In this document: one piece after another, positions 1 through 7,984 of the stretch
How the letters are laid out: each line of letters starts with the position of its first letter
Position numbering within the stretch: the first letter of the stretch is position 1
Source of the DNA: Sporotomaculum syntrophicum
GTDB lineage: Bacteria > Bacillota > Desulfotomaculia > Desulfotomaculales > Desulfallaceae
Length of the DNA: 55,960 bases
Direction of reading: 5' to 3'
NCBI RefSeq assembly: GCF_009932395.1
Contig: NZ_LSRS01000002.1
Coordinates: 86,199-142,158 of the forward strand
The notes under the pieces: model-generated
Database searches by the model: none
Told to the model about the DNA's origin: nothing
The model's input: the letters and a program-made list of their open reading frames with translations, nothing else
Translations under genes and position numbers: made by a program

Positions 1-111
1 ATCAATAATGGGGCTAAGATCGAGGGTATGAAAAATCTTTTCTAACCGGGTTTCCGGTTGCAGTTTCATAATTTCGTCAAAGGAAAACAGGCACTGTTGT
101 TGAATATACAA
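1..111 (-). CDS. Transposase, N-terminal fragment cut by the window edge
   Basis: The minus strand is open for 37 codons from a TTG at 111 to the window edge. The frame reads LYIQQQCLFSFDEIMKLQPE and continues with a short hydrophobic, charged stretch. This opening resembles the N-termini of IS1182-like DDE transposases common in Desulfotomaculum relatives, but I cannot align it. An AGAGGTG ribosome-binding site lies about 8 nt upstream of the TTG, which supports that start. The catalytic part lies outside the window, so whether the element is intact is unknown. No inverted-repeat end could be fixed in 112-250. Confidence 0.5.
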   Translation of the reverse strand, partial: MYIQQQCLFSFDEIMKLQPETRLEKIFHTLDLSPIID

Positions 112-270
112 GTAACTTCACCTCTGGTTTTTGTCGTTTGTTATTAGGTGCTACTTGTAATATTCGGCAAAACAAGGGGTGAAGTCCTTTTTTGTGGCCT
201 TGAAACCCTTGATTCTATTGGCTTATGGATTATGCAAAACACTTAAATAACTGAACGAAAGGAGAATTAC

Positions 271-732
271 ATGAACCGCTCAATATTAAATTTTGGGGAA
301 GTATTTCCTTTGATTATCATGCTGGTCTTGGGGAAGCAAAACCCGGAACCCTGGATGCGCCGGTTAATTGACCTAATTGATAGCATTCAACATACAGTCA
401 TTGATATGCAAAAGGGTATAGAAATGATGCAAACTGCTGTTTATCAACTTGTGATTGCCCCAAATAACAACCTACCGCAGGAACCATCCGAGAGCGAGCT
501 GGATATTAATCTACCGTTAGAAAAGCAGCTTCCTCTCGAGCAGACCCTAAAACCAAACTATAAGAAGCCTGATTTAATTTACCCGGAACAGCCCCTAGAC
601 AATAATTCTGCTCAAGGTTCAGCAACTCCGGGAGATCTCGATAGCCCGCCATCTACGGGTATTAATAAAATAATCAGTTCAATAGAAATTACACAGCCTC
701 CAGCAGTGCTCCCTGCCGGTGTGCGTCATTAG
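271..732 (+). CDS. Hypothetical protein, 153 aa, Pro/Glu-rich C-terminal half
   Basis: I do not recognise this gene. A good ribosome-binding site (AAGGAG, 7-8 nt upstream) supports the ATG, and a hairpin terminator follows the gene at 807-838. The first 70 residues contain a hydrophobic stretch near residues 13-20 and an amphipathic helix-like segment. The remainder is rich in Pro, Asn, Glu and Leu and looks disordered, with repeated LP(L/Q)E-type motifs around residues 68-90. It is one of few plus-strand genes here and sits beside a transposase start, so it may be accessory. The function is unknown. Confidence 0.55.
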   Translation: MNRSILNFGEVFPLIIMLVLGKQNPEPWMRRLIDLIDSIQHTVIDMQKGIEMMQTAVYQLVIAPNNNLPQEPSESELDINLPLEKQLPLEQTLKPNYKKPDLIYPEQPLDNNSAQGSATPGDLDSPPSTGINKIISSIEITQPPAVLPAGVRH

Positions 733-806
733 GCACCTATTAACCACTATCACCAAACACTGTCAGTCTAGCTAAGCCTGGATGCATTTACGTCATTTAA
801 CCAACC

Positions 807-838
807 AGGACGGCCTTCTCGGCCGTCCTATCTATTTT
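807..838 (+). terminator. Rho-independent terminator after the 153-aa gene
   Basis: A perfect 9-bp stem (AGGACGGCC / GGCCGTCCT) with a 5-nt loop is followed by ATCTATTTTT on the plus strand. It overlaps the last codons of the converging minus-strand gene that ends at 832. Confidence 0.75.
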
Positions 839-1083
839 TGAGTGCCATCAGTAGGTACCCTACCCTTATGGCCTCCGAACATACCCAAAAAAGGCACCAT
901 ATCTTGGGAACGACTGGTACTGCTTCCCTGTACACCACCTTCTGCCCGCATCTCCAGCAGGTTGACAATACCAATTAAATTAATTAGGCTCATAAATAAT
1001 AAAAATTTTTCATTATCCAGGTTATACTTATCTTTTATTTCTAAAAATTCGTTCATTCTTTTTTTCAGGTCATCGCCGGGCAT
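832..1083 (-). CDS. Hypothetical protein, 83 aa
   Basis: This is a small unrecognised protein. Its N-terminal half is charged and helical (KKRMNEFLEIKDKYN), followed by a hydrophobic segment (FLLFMSLINLIGIVNLLEM) and a Gly/Ser-rich tail. It begins 18 nt after the stop of the YbaB-like gene on the same strand, so the two probably form one transcript. The ribosome-binding site is weak (AAGGTA). The stop overlaps the plus-strand terminator. No function can be assigned. Confidence 0.5.
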   Translation of the reverse strand: MPGDDLKKRMNEFLEIKDKYNLDNEKFLLFMSLINLIGIVNLLEMRAEGGVQGSSTSRSQDMVPFLGMFGGHKGRVPTDGTQK

Positions 1084-1101
1084 AATACTATACCTTATTA
1101 G

Positions 1102-1398
1102 TTAAATCAAACCCGGCACAGTAGGTATGGCCAAACCACCCGTAATTTTAGATAATTGCTCTCGCACCATTTTCTTAGATTCACGCATACCTTCGTTAAA
1201 AGCGTTTGCAGTTAACTGGGCTAACTGGGCAGGATCTTGCAGCAAAGCGGGTTTGAAATACAGCTGCACTACCTCCTGGTTGCCGTTCATTACTAACTCC
1301 ACCGAACCTTCACCCGCACTGACTTTTACCGTCATACTTTTCAGCTGTTCTTGTAACTCCTGAACAAGCGGCATGAAGTTACTCATATTGTTCATCAT
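1102..1398 (-). CDS. YbaB/EbfC-family nucleoid-associated protein paralog
   Basis: The 98-aa protein has the YbaB layout: a helical N-terminus (LVQELQEQLKSMTVKVSAG), a middle strand region ending in GNQEVVQLYFKP, and a C-terminal helix closing with LSKITGGLAIPTVPGL. That ending matches the canonical family member at 24330-24644 ([11 protein letters not shown]). Family members are small dimeric DNA-binding proteins. This copy is outside the dnaX-ybaB-recR cluster and beside an unknown 83-aa gene, so it is a paralog whose specific role is open. A strong AAGGGGG ribosome-binding site precedes the ATG at 1398. Confidence 0.75.
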   Translation of the reverse strand: MMNNMSNFMPLVQELQEQLKSMTVKVSAGEGSVELVMNGNQEVVQLYFKPALLQDPAQLAQLTANAFNEGMRESKKMVREQLSKITGGLAIPTVPGLI

Positions 1399-1543
1399 AG
1401 CTTTTCCCCCTTCGTTTTCTAACTCTAATCAAATATATGCTTAGCCAGTTGAAATAGTTAACAAAACAAATAACAATAAATCCCTATCAGGTTGAGCAGC
1501 ATTCTATTAGCGAGAAATAGATATGCTGTGCCCAGCAGCCAAT

Positions 1544-1578
1544 TAAGAAAAAAGAGATGGCCTTAAACCATCTCTTTT
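1544..1578 (-). terminator. Terminator downstream of the SPOCS-domain gene
   Basis: An 11-bp inverted repeat (AAAAGAGATGG / CCATCTCTTTT) with a 7-nt loop is followed on the minus strand by a T-run. It lies just after the stop at 1609. Confidence 0.8.
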
Positions 1579-1608
1579 GTTAGCTTATTCACAACTTTTA
1601 ATTACTGC

Positions 1609-2727
1609 TTAACCCTGGGTAAATTGCTCATAATACCGGTCCTGCACCCGCATGCACTCCAGTTTGACATTGTCAATGACCACAGCGCTGGTGTTTAAGG
1701 CATTTGGCTCAAAGGTAAATCTCACCAGTGCTTCCCGAGCTTCTTCAGGAGCAGTAGCATTGAAGCAGAAGTTTGAAAAATCACTATCCATAATTTGCCC
1801 CGCATTAAAGCTCCTGCTTTCACCGCTGATCAGGTTACCGTATAGATCATAGAACAACAACTCGGCCGTTAAATTAAAGGAAGCTGTGCCACCTAAAACT
1901 GTCCTAAAGTTTGGTATTTCTGAGGCATCAAAGCACAACCGGTACTCTCCTGTAGGCACAATATTGTTATTGTTGGCACCGTGCCGATTAACCGTTTGGA
2001 ACAATGAAGCCGGCTCATTAGGGATATTGCCCATTAAAGCACCGTTATTATAACGTAACACATTACTAGCTCCCCAAAATACCGGGGTGGTATTGGTGCC
2101 CCAGGCCTCAAAGTTGCCGTCCTTAAGCAAATTGACACCACGAACGCACTTGCGGTCTAGCTGAGGGCATACCTGTACGAAAATCTGCCTTTCCTCTACT
2201 ACCTTAACCTGGAAAATCATTATCCCTGTCTGGTGAACCCGGGAACCTCGCCGCAACTCCCAGCGCATATCTATTTTTTTGTGGTGCAATTGAACGTGTA
2301 CATCGTCCTCATTCACCACAGGCTGTGCTACATCCAAAGTCACATCATCGGCAAAGGGGATATCCTCACCCACATGCTTGACGTGGTCATTCTTATCCAC
2401 ATAATAAATCTGCTTGTGCAGTGTACCACTGACTAACACCTTGCGCACTACCGGCATGCGGTGCATATCACAGTGCCAGCCAAAACGCTCCCAACCCTCT
2501 TCCTCAATTACACTAACCCAGCGATCACCATTTTCATGTAAAAATACCGGCCGGGCATCAAAGTCATCTAACCGGGCATCGATATGATCAATTTTCTGGG
2601 CAAGCTCGGGCAGTGCGGCTACGTTATCGACAATCACCTGCACTTCTTCTTCTGCCAAAACCACCGGAACCTTTATTTTTACGCATAAAACGTTATCAGG
2701 CTCGCTGTAAAAATATTGTATTGGCAT
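1609..2727 (-). CDS. SPOCS (DUF3794) domain protein with C-terminal beta-sandwich-like domain
   Basis: The 372-aa protein has a central SPOCS-like segment (about residues 85-190) with the pattern VSGTLHKQIYYV, HVKHVGEDIPF. This matches the repeats of the neighbouring SipL-like protein. After it comes a domain starting near GVNLLKDGNFEAWG (about residue 199), with alternating strands and the ending VVIDNVKLECM. That is typical of carbohydrate-binding or galactose-binding-like sandwiches. SPOCS domains occur in spore morphogenetic proteins, so a spore coat or exosporium role is likely. The gene is 28 nt downstream of sipL, with a strong AGGAGG ribosome-binding site, and probably shares its transcript. 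The C-terminal fold call is inference. Confidence 0.7.
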   Translation of the reverse strand: MPIQYFYSEPDNVLCVKIKVPVVLAEEEVQVIVDNVAALPELAQKIDHIDARLDDFDARPVFLHENGDRWVSVIEEEGWERFGWHCDMHRMPVVRKVLVSGTLHKQIYYVDKNDHVKHVGEDIPFADDVTLDVAQPVVNEDDVHVQLHHKKIDMRWELRRGSRVHQTGIMIFQVKVVEERQIFVQVCPQLDRKCVRGVNLLKDGNFEAWGTNTTPVFWGASNVLRYNNGALMGNIPNEPASLFQTVNRHGANNNNIVPTGEYRLCFDASEIPNFRTVLGGTASFNLTAELLFYDLYGNLISGESRSFNAGQIMDSDFSNFCFNATAPEEAREALVRFTFEPNALNTSAVVIDNVKLECMRVQDRYYEQFTQG

Positions 2728-2755
2728 ATCAGAACCTCCTTTAGTAATTTATTAA

Positions 2756-4315
2756 TTAACCTTTAGCTCCGCAGGGAATCCTAATTACCTGGCCAACTTG
2801 TAAATTTTTGGGGTTTATCCCCGGGTTTTCAGCCAATATCCTATTCACGGTGGTACTGTAGCGCCGGGCTAACTCGAAAAGAGTTTCACCAGACTTAATT
2901 GTGTAATCAATTACCTCGCCAACGGGGCATTCTTCCTCTTCCTCTTCCTCGTCTTCGTCTTCCACAAGGTCGGCACACACAGACCGGCGTAGTGTTTCGG
3001 TTACCCGAACCCTGATCTTGATGACAGCCTCGACATTGACATCGCAATCGTCCGCTGCTTCGGCATTAATGTATTCCACCATGGGCTTGACATCGACATC
3101 CATACCGTTAAGGGCTCCTTTAATTTCCACAAAGGTGCGGAAATTAAGCCGCTGGTGCATGGCATGCACCGCCTGATCAGGCTTAGCGGAAACGTAGACA
3201 ATCTTAACGTCCACATATCCCTTGGTAATTACTTTGTCTCTTATAATTTTTTCTTCTGTTATTTTGATTTCTTCTATAGATATATTGAGAACCTTTTCCG
3301 GGCAGGGCTTGGGGTCCGGGGTTTCAAAAGTTTCCCGCACTACTACCTGTGCAGAATCATCGCCAACAACATGCTCCACATTTAATTCAACTGTTTTTAC
3401 CGTAGAGCCTGTGCATTCGGTAACGACTCTGACTTCCCGCGGCTCAGTAACCCGGGCTTCCAGTTTTATCACACAGTTTGCGCTGAAGAATGGGTCTCCT
3501 TTAATCTCGACATCACAATCTTCTACTATGGCATCTACAACCACATCCATTTCCGGGTCAGCCCCAGGCACTTCTATAAAATCTGTGAATTTTATTGTTT
3601 TGTGCATATTATGCACAGATTGTTCCGGCACCGCACCTACATACATTATCTGTAGAGTTAATTCGCCATCAACAATTACCTTATCTGAGACAATACGGGT
3701 GTCTGTGATCTCGACAGTAGAATCCACATCCAAAATCTTAATCGGCTCAGGTTTTTCGTCTGGCTCATCAAACTCATCACTTACAATAACCTGCTTGGAT
3801 TCACGTCCTACCACGTCATCAATATGAATAACGTCGTAGGTAGCATTGCTATTGTCCGGTGCCTGGGTAAGCACTTCTACTTCCTGGGTCTCGGTCACTT
3901 TGGCCGATATATCCAGCACCGCTATCACATCAAACTGCCGCACATCCCTACTGCTGGTATTAAGCTTAACATCCTCCACCACAACGTTTACTTTGACGTC
4001 CATGTCGGGCAGTGCACCCGGCAAATCAACGTAGGCGGTAAAAGGAACCTGCCCGTGCATATGGTGTACTGATTGATCTGGTTCGAAGGCCACATATACA
4101 ATTTGCAAAGTTAGTATTCCTTCAACCACTACTTTATCAGGCAAAAGTCTGGTTTTTTTGACGCTAGCCGTCTTATCCGTGGAGATAATTTGTTCCACGT
4201 CCGGTTTGGGGTCAGGTATCATGAATTTCCCACGCACCACTGTTTGCTGGGAATTTTCGCTAACCACCTGGTTCACGGTAATAGTTTCCTTAACCGGTGT
4301 CTGGGCAGCAACCAT
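2756..4315 (-). CDS. sipL: SipL-like spore morphogenetic protein (three SPOCS domains plus LysM)
   Basis: The 519-aa protein contains three SPOCS/DUF3794 repeats (about residues 25-150, 165-300 and 315-445). Each carries a DKV(V/I) ... G.L.(L)QI.YV ... (P)DQ(S/A)VH.MH pattern followed by a PGA.P.MDV-type segment. A run of acidic residues and a C-terminal LysM domain (about 470-515; YTIKSGETLFELARRYSTTV) follow. Clostridial SipL, which recruits the coat by binding SpoIVA, has the same length and order. In Clostridioides, sipL lies near yabG, as here. I chose the ATG at 4315 because AAAGGAGGAG lies 5 nt upstream; a longer in-frame start at 4381 lacks this. Confidence 0.85.
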   Translation of the reverse strand: MVAAQTPVKETITVNQVVSENSQQTVVRGKFMIPDPKPDVEQIISTDKTASVKKTRLLPDKVVVEGILTLQIVYVAFEPDQSVHHMHGQVPFTAYVDLPGALPDMDVKVNVVVEDVKLNTSSRDVRQFDVIAVLDISAKVTETQEVEVLTQAPDNSNATYDVIHIDDVVGRESKQVIVSDEFDEPDEKPEPIKILDVDSTVEITDTRIVSDKVIVDGELTLQIMYVGAVPEQSVHNMHKTIKFTDFIEVPGADPEMDVVVDAIVEDCDVEIKGDPFFSANCVIKLEARVTEPREVRVVTECTGSTVKTVELNVEHVVGDDSAQVVVRETFETPDPKPCPEKVLNISIEEIKITEEKIIRDKVITKGYVDVKIVYVSAKPDQAVHAMHQRLNFRTFVEIKGALNGMDVDVKPMVEYINAEAADDCDVNVEAVIKIRVRVTETLRRSVCADLVEDEDEEEEEEECPVGEVIDYTIKSGETLFELARRYSTTVNRILAENPGINPKNLQVGQVIRIPCGAKG

Positions 4316-4399
4316 ACAATCTCCTCCTTTCATGAGAGTTCTATAATAATATATGAGGGAATGTCTAAAATGTGCAGACAATATTGTCTATGTAAATAA

Positions 4400-4431
4400 A
4401 AATAAAAAAAAGGACCTTAGAAATCCTTTTT
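4400..4431 (-). terminator. Terminator between the 130-aa gene and sipL
   Basis: An A/T-flanked hairpin (AAAAAGGA / TCCTTTTT) is followed on the minus strand by nine T. It would separate sipL transcription from upstream genes. Confidence 0.65.
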
Positions 4432-4600
4432 CCATCCCAGGCATCCAATTCATGGACAGTTGATACTAATGATACAATATGAGTTATGTATAGTAATTTG
4501 GATAAACTAGGCTAGTTTTCCCATAAAATACGGTAAACAAATAGCATTTGTAATGAAAAATTTAGTTATCACAAATAACGGGCCAAATGGTATAATATTG

Positions 4601-4624
4601 TACCGGGTGTTGTTTCACCCGGTA
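4601..4624. other. GC-rich hairpin, possible terminator
   Basis: A perfect 9-bp stem (TACCGGGTG / CACCCGGTA) with a 6-nt loop lies 20 nt after the stop at 4644. On the minus strand the tail is ACAATATT, which is poor in T. On the plus strand the tail is CTTTTGCTATT, but no plus-strand gene precedes it. It may still end the minus-strand transcript. Confidence 0.45.
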
Positions 4625-4643
4625 CTTTTGCTATTATTATTCC

Positions 4644-5036
4644 TCATCCCGGAGAATAAAGTACTGCGCCCACCCCTTCAGTAAGAGCAAGGCATACCAC
4701 ATTATCATCTTGATCGTTAAAAAAGCAGGTTAAAATGAATAATTTTGTTTTCAGTCCTTTTTTAAAACGCAGTAGCATCAACTCATCCAAATTACTCAGA
4801 GTCTCTAAAGCCATATCTGAACCCCTTAATATCAATGTATAAAGACCGTCAGTTTGCTTTAAAAAACTAATGCGGCAGCGCGGGTTACCCTTTTCCCCCC
4901 TGGCTAGCTTATCAATTAATTGCATGTAACTTTCCGCCACTTTAATGGCATCTTCCTTATTTGGTAAGCGGGGGCCAATAGCAGGAATATCATTAAAAAA
5001 AGAGAGGGCTACATCGCTACTCTGGTATACTATCAC
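4644..5036 (-). CDS. Hypothetical protein, 130 aa
   Basis: I do not recognise this soluble-looking protein. It has alternating helices and strands (CRISFLKQTDGLYTLILRG, TKLFILTCFFNDQDDNVVCL) and no membrane segment or cysteine motif. The start is a GTG at 5036, with GGAGGAGG about 9 nt upstream. It lies between the trypsin-like protease gene and sipL, and all are on the same strand in a sporulation context. A sporulation-linked role is only inferred from the neighbours. Confidence 0.6.
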   Translation of the reverse strand: MIVYQSSDVALSFFNDIPAIGPRLPNKEDAIKVAESYMQLIDKLARGEKGNPRCRISFLKQTDGLYTLILRGSDMALETLSNLDELMLLRFKKGLKTKLFILTCFFNDQDDNVVCLALTEGVGAVLYSPG

Positions 5037-5081
5037 CTATCAAACCTCCTCCCTGCATTACTCCTTAGCCCCCGTTCCGTA

Positions 5082-6083
5082 CTAAAGTTCAATCTCCAAT
5101 AAATTAATTACATTTTGTATACGGTTGAATATACAATGAGAATTTGAACCGGCAAACAATAAGCCTACTGCTTTGTTTTCTTTATCTATAATCAACGAAC
5201 CACTATCACCAGGCTGACAAAATAAGTCGGCTACGACCTGATCACTAAACCAGCCTGACTCTTCATCCGATAGGCTTACTTTTAATGTAACACCCATAGC
5301 AGTAACATGCCCGGAGGTAACTCCCGTAGTCCGTCCGCTTTTTTGCACCCACATATTTTCCTGAACAACCCCTACCCCGGACACCGCACCTAACTCAACT
5401 ATATCCTCGCCAATTAATTCGTCATTTATCGGCTTAGCCACTGCGCAATCCACTATGTTAGTTGTACTGCTATATTTATAAAAGCGCATTTCATATGCCG
5501 GCCGTACCAGCTTAATAAACCAGTTACCAATATTGGCAATTCCAGCTGCTACCGGACAATCGGAGGGCTCGGCAGCTCTAATTAATGGAACAAATCTGAC
5601 CAGTTCTGCAATCTTGTCACTTTGCCTTCCTCCGTCATAGGGTCCCGGCTGTAAGATTGCATCACCCAGATTTGCCCGGCCGTCGCTGCCATTTGAGCCA
5701 TTAGCCAAGATATGATTGTTAGACAGAATTAGCTTTTCCCCGGATTTTTTATCTTTAACAATAACTCCGAATGTCCCGGCACTAATTTTATAATGACCTA
5801 TACTGCTACCAGGAAGAGCAGGGCGCATTTTCATATTCCTTTCTAGCAATTTGACCCGGCCAATTTCGATAACATCAGTCTCCAAACCGTTTATCTTCTT
5901 AGGTAATTTTTTACTGCGACTTAATTCAGCCGCAGGTAATTTTTTTTCTACAAAAACAATGATCGCAGGTTTTTCAGTTCGTGTTAGGCCCACCTGTTTA
6001 TAACCTACGCCTACACCAACAACATTAGGCATTCTTAAAATACGGCTCTGCACCTTATCAAGGACGCGATAATGCCTTTCCAT
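5082..6083 (-). CDS. Trypsin-like serine protease, Nal1-like
   Basis: The 333-aa protein carries a chymotrypsin-type catalytic triad: His124 in LSNNHI, Asp212 in NIVDCAVA, and Ser294 in QPGDSGSLI. The N-terminus (MPNVVGVGVGYK) and the spacing of the triad resemble Nal1-like peptidases found in many bacteria. There is no signal peptide, so it should act in the cytoplasm, mother cell or forespore. It lies 56 nt downstream of yabG and upstream of sipL. A role in spore-coat processing is plausible but is inferred only from context. The start is supported by AAGGAGGTG upstream of the ATG. Confidence 0.8.
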   Translation of the reverse strand: MERHYRVLDKVQSRILRMPNVVGVGVGYKQVGLTRTEKPAIIVFVEKKLPAAELSRSKKLPKKINGLETDVIEIGRVKLLERNMKMRPALPGSSIGHYKISAGTFGVIVKDKKSGEKLILSNNHILANGSNGSDGRANLGDAILQPGPYDGGRQSDKIAELVRFVPLIRAAEPSDCPVAAGIANIGNWFIKLVRPAYEMRFYKYSSTTNIVDCAVAKPINDELIGEDIVELGAVSGVGVVQENMWVQKSGRTTGVTSGHVTAMGVTLKVSLSDEESGWFSDQVVADLFCQPGDSGSLIIDKENKAVGLLFAGSNSHCIFNRIQNVINLLEIEL

Positions 6084-6139
6084 GATTACACCTCCTTATT
6101 GATGGCATTTTATTCATGGCAGTGGAAAACGGTTACTGC

Positions 6140-7015
6140 TTAGTAAGGAGATCGAGGAACCCCCATACGGTACCTGCCTCTAGTTTCCATGCCACCAATA
6201 CCATCAAATCCGGTTATGGTGCCTGTTATAATGTCCTTCAGTGATATTGGATCATAAATAGATGTGTAGGCGATTTTTTCCATAACAAACACCGGATCAA
6301 AGGCATGAATCAAAACCCGCTTGGGAGAACTGGCAAAATTGGCCCCTGCCTCAAGCAGCGATTCATAATGAGATTGACAAGCTCCGGCAAAAATGACCAG
6401 ATCATCCCTGCTTTTTTCGTAACGACGCGCTTCTTTCACAGCAGTTACGAAATAACTGGAGCTATGATAATTATTTATATCTGAAAAATCCTTGGTGCCT
6501 TTTTTAAAACCGTCATGTCCGGTAAGCACCAGTAAATCAGGCCGGTGCTTTACAAGTAAGTCATATACTTTTTGTGCCTGCATATTTTCTGGAATGTTAT
6601 AACCCTCAGCAGGTATTTGTAGCTGACGGTATGTGGTCATACACAAATCAAGATAGTCACCGTCACCATCGATATGCAGCACCCGGCCTGGAACATCAAA
6701 GCTTTCCAGTTCCTCTTTTTCTTTCCCAGGTACCGACCGCAATAATAAAGTTTCCCGGTCCTTCTGGCGTCGCATAAAAACTCGACGCATGGCATCGTGA
6801 TTTTTGCTCATCGTCATCCGCCAGTAATCCGCCAATTTTCCTGGTTCAATTTTAACTAAATCGGAAAGCGGCCCATTCGCACAAAGCCTCATGTCCAGAC
6901 CATTTAAACGAGCTATTTGGTTACCATTTTCATCCTCGTAAATATCCATTACCTTAAAATAAATATCCAATCCGTATGACATTCGCCCTACTACATCACC
7001 AACTTTTATATCCAG
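6140..7015 (-). CDS. yabG: Sporulation-specific protease YabG
   Basis: The protein matches YabG, which cleaves coat proteins including SpoIVA and SipL during sporulation. Visible family features are the N-terminal YGLDIYFKVMDI, the central RVLHIDGDGDYLDLCM, LLVLTGHDG and VIFAGACQSHYESLLEAGANFASSP. The first ATG is at 6982, but the conserved family opening is present upstream in frame (DIKVGDVVGRMSYG). The only plausible start before the in-frame TGA is a CTG at 7015, with GGAGGGG 10 nt upstream. I therefore extend the gene to a CTG start. The rsmA-side neighbours and position match B. subtilis yabG. Confidence 0.85.
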   Translation of the reverse strand: MDIKVGDVVGRMSYGLDIYFKVMDIYEDENGNQIARLNGLDMRLCANGPLSDLVKIEPGKLADYWRMTMSKNHDAMRRVFMRRQKDRETLLLRSVPGKEKEELESFDVPGRVLHIDGDGDYLDLCMTTYRQLQIPAEGYNIPENMQAQKVYDLLVKHRPDLLVLTGHDGFKKGTKDFSDINNYHSSSYFVTAVKEARRYEKSRDDLVIFAGACQSHYESLLEAGANFASSPKRVLIHAFDPVFVMEKIAYTSIYDPISLKDIITGTITGFDGIGGMETRGRYRMGVPRSPY

Positions 7016-7083
7016 CTTTGCTCAGCCCCTCCATTGTTTTTCTACATCTTATGAATTAATAGGGCTAAGGTGTGAATTACCGG

Positions 7084-7134
7084 GCAAATAAAATGCCGTC
7101 CCATGGTTAAGAAACTTTAACCATAGGACGGCAT
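7084..7134 (-). terminator. Terminator between the glycosyltransferase region and yabG
   Basis: A long stem (ATGCCGTCC plus TGGTTAA paired with TTAACCA plus GGACGGCAT, with a short 2-nt internal loop) is followed on the minus strand by TTTTATTT. It would stop minus-strand readthrough from 7985-8455 before yabG. Confidence 0.8.
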
Positions 7135-7195
7135 ACTCTAAATTACCATATAAAAACACTAGTGTTCTCTATGCTCATAAAGAGGAGGCAATACA

Positions 7196-7975
7196 ATGTT
7201 TGTTGCAGTAATACCGGCTAAAAACGAAGCAAAAAGCCTGGCAAACGTTATAAACAATTTGCCTGTTGAGTATTTAGATTGCATTATGCCCGTGCTTAAC
7301 GGCTGCACTGATAATTCTATGGATGTTTTAGAACAATTAAATTGCCCTCTCCTTGCCCCATTATATTTTGCCGAACCACTAGGTATAGATGTACCCCGTG
7401 CAGTAGGTGCAGTAGAAGCAGTACGGTTGGGGGCTGATGGGGTATTGTTTGTTGACGGTGATATGTACGGTGCCAATAAAGATATGCTGACCAAATTAGT
7501 TTTAGCTGTTCAGAAACAAGGACTGGATCTAGCCTTAACCAATTGTTACCCAATAAATGCAAAACTTGATATTAGCCCTCCAGCTGCACGTCTCCTTAAA
7601 GTGAGGGAAAGGCTAAATCGTAACTTGCAAATATTCAATATTATTGGTACGGCAACACCATCTCATGGTCCCCATGCCGTTTCCAGCAGACTGCTCCGGT
7701 TGACAAGCCCCGTTGATTTTGCTGTACCTCCTATGCTATTGGCCAAGGCAGCCCGGGCTGGCCTGCACATCGGGATAGCAGCGGAGATTATCCATACGCA
7801 GTTAGGTTCACCCCTGCGCAGCGCCGACCACACCATCAAAATTACGGAAACCATTATTGGTGATTGCCTGTCCGCTCTGCACGCTAATGACGGCCAAATT
7901 GGCCCCAGGTCTTTAGACGGCCATGTCTATATCGGCTATCACCGGGAACGGCGCTTAGACTTGATTGGAGGGTAG
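7196..7975 (+). CDS. Family 2 glycosyltransferase
   Basis: The 259-aa protein begins MFVAVIPAKNEAKSLANVI, the nucleotide-sugar binding start of GT2/DPM-type enzymes. It has NGCTDNSMDV and a DxD-like metal site in VLFVDGDMYG (about residues 83-92). There is no C-terminal membrane anchor. The acceptor is not predictable; glucosyl-3-phosphoglycerate synthase-like or cell-envelope roles are possible. It is the only plus-strand gene between 4 and 14 kb and sits inside an otherwise conserved minus-strand block (rsmA-yabG), so it may be an insertion. An AGAGGAGG ribosome-binding site precedes the ATG. Confidence 0.75.
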   Translation: MFVAVIPAKNEAKSLANVINNLPVEYLDCIMPVLNGCTDNSMDVLEQLNCPLLAPLYFAEPLGIDVPRAVGAVEAVRLGADGVLFVDGDMYGANKDMLTKLVLAVQKQGLDLALTNCYPINAKLDISPPAARLLKVRERLNRNLQIFNIIGTATPSHGPHAVSSRLLRLTSPVDFAVPPMLLAKAARAGLHIGIAAEIIHTQLGSPLRSADHTIKITETIIGDCLSALHANDGQIGPRSLDGHVYIGYHRERRLDLIGG

Positions 7976-7984
7976 GCATTAACC

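Noticed and set aside
3222-3827. Long plus-strand frame of 201 codons inside sipL
   Set aside because: It is a shadow of the SPOCS repeats; the opposite strand encodes clear repeated domains and this frame has none.
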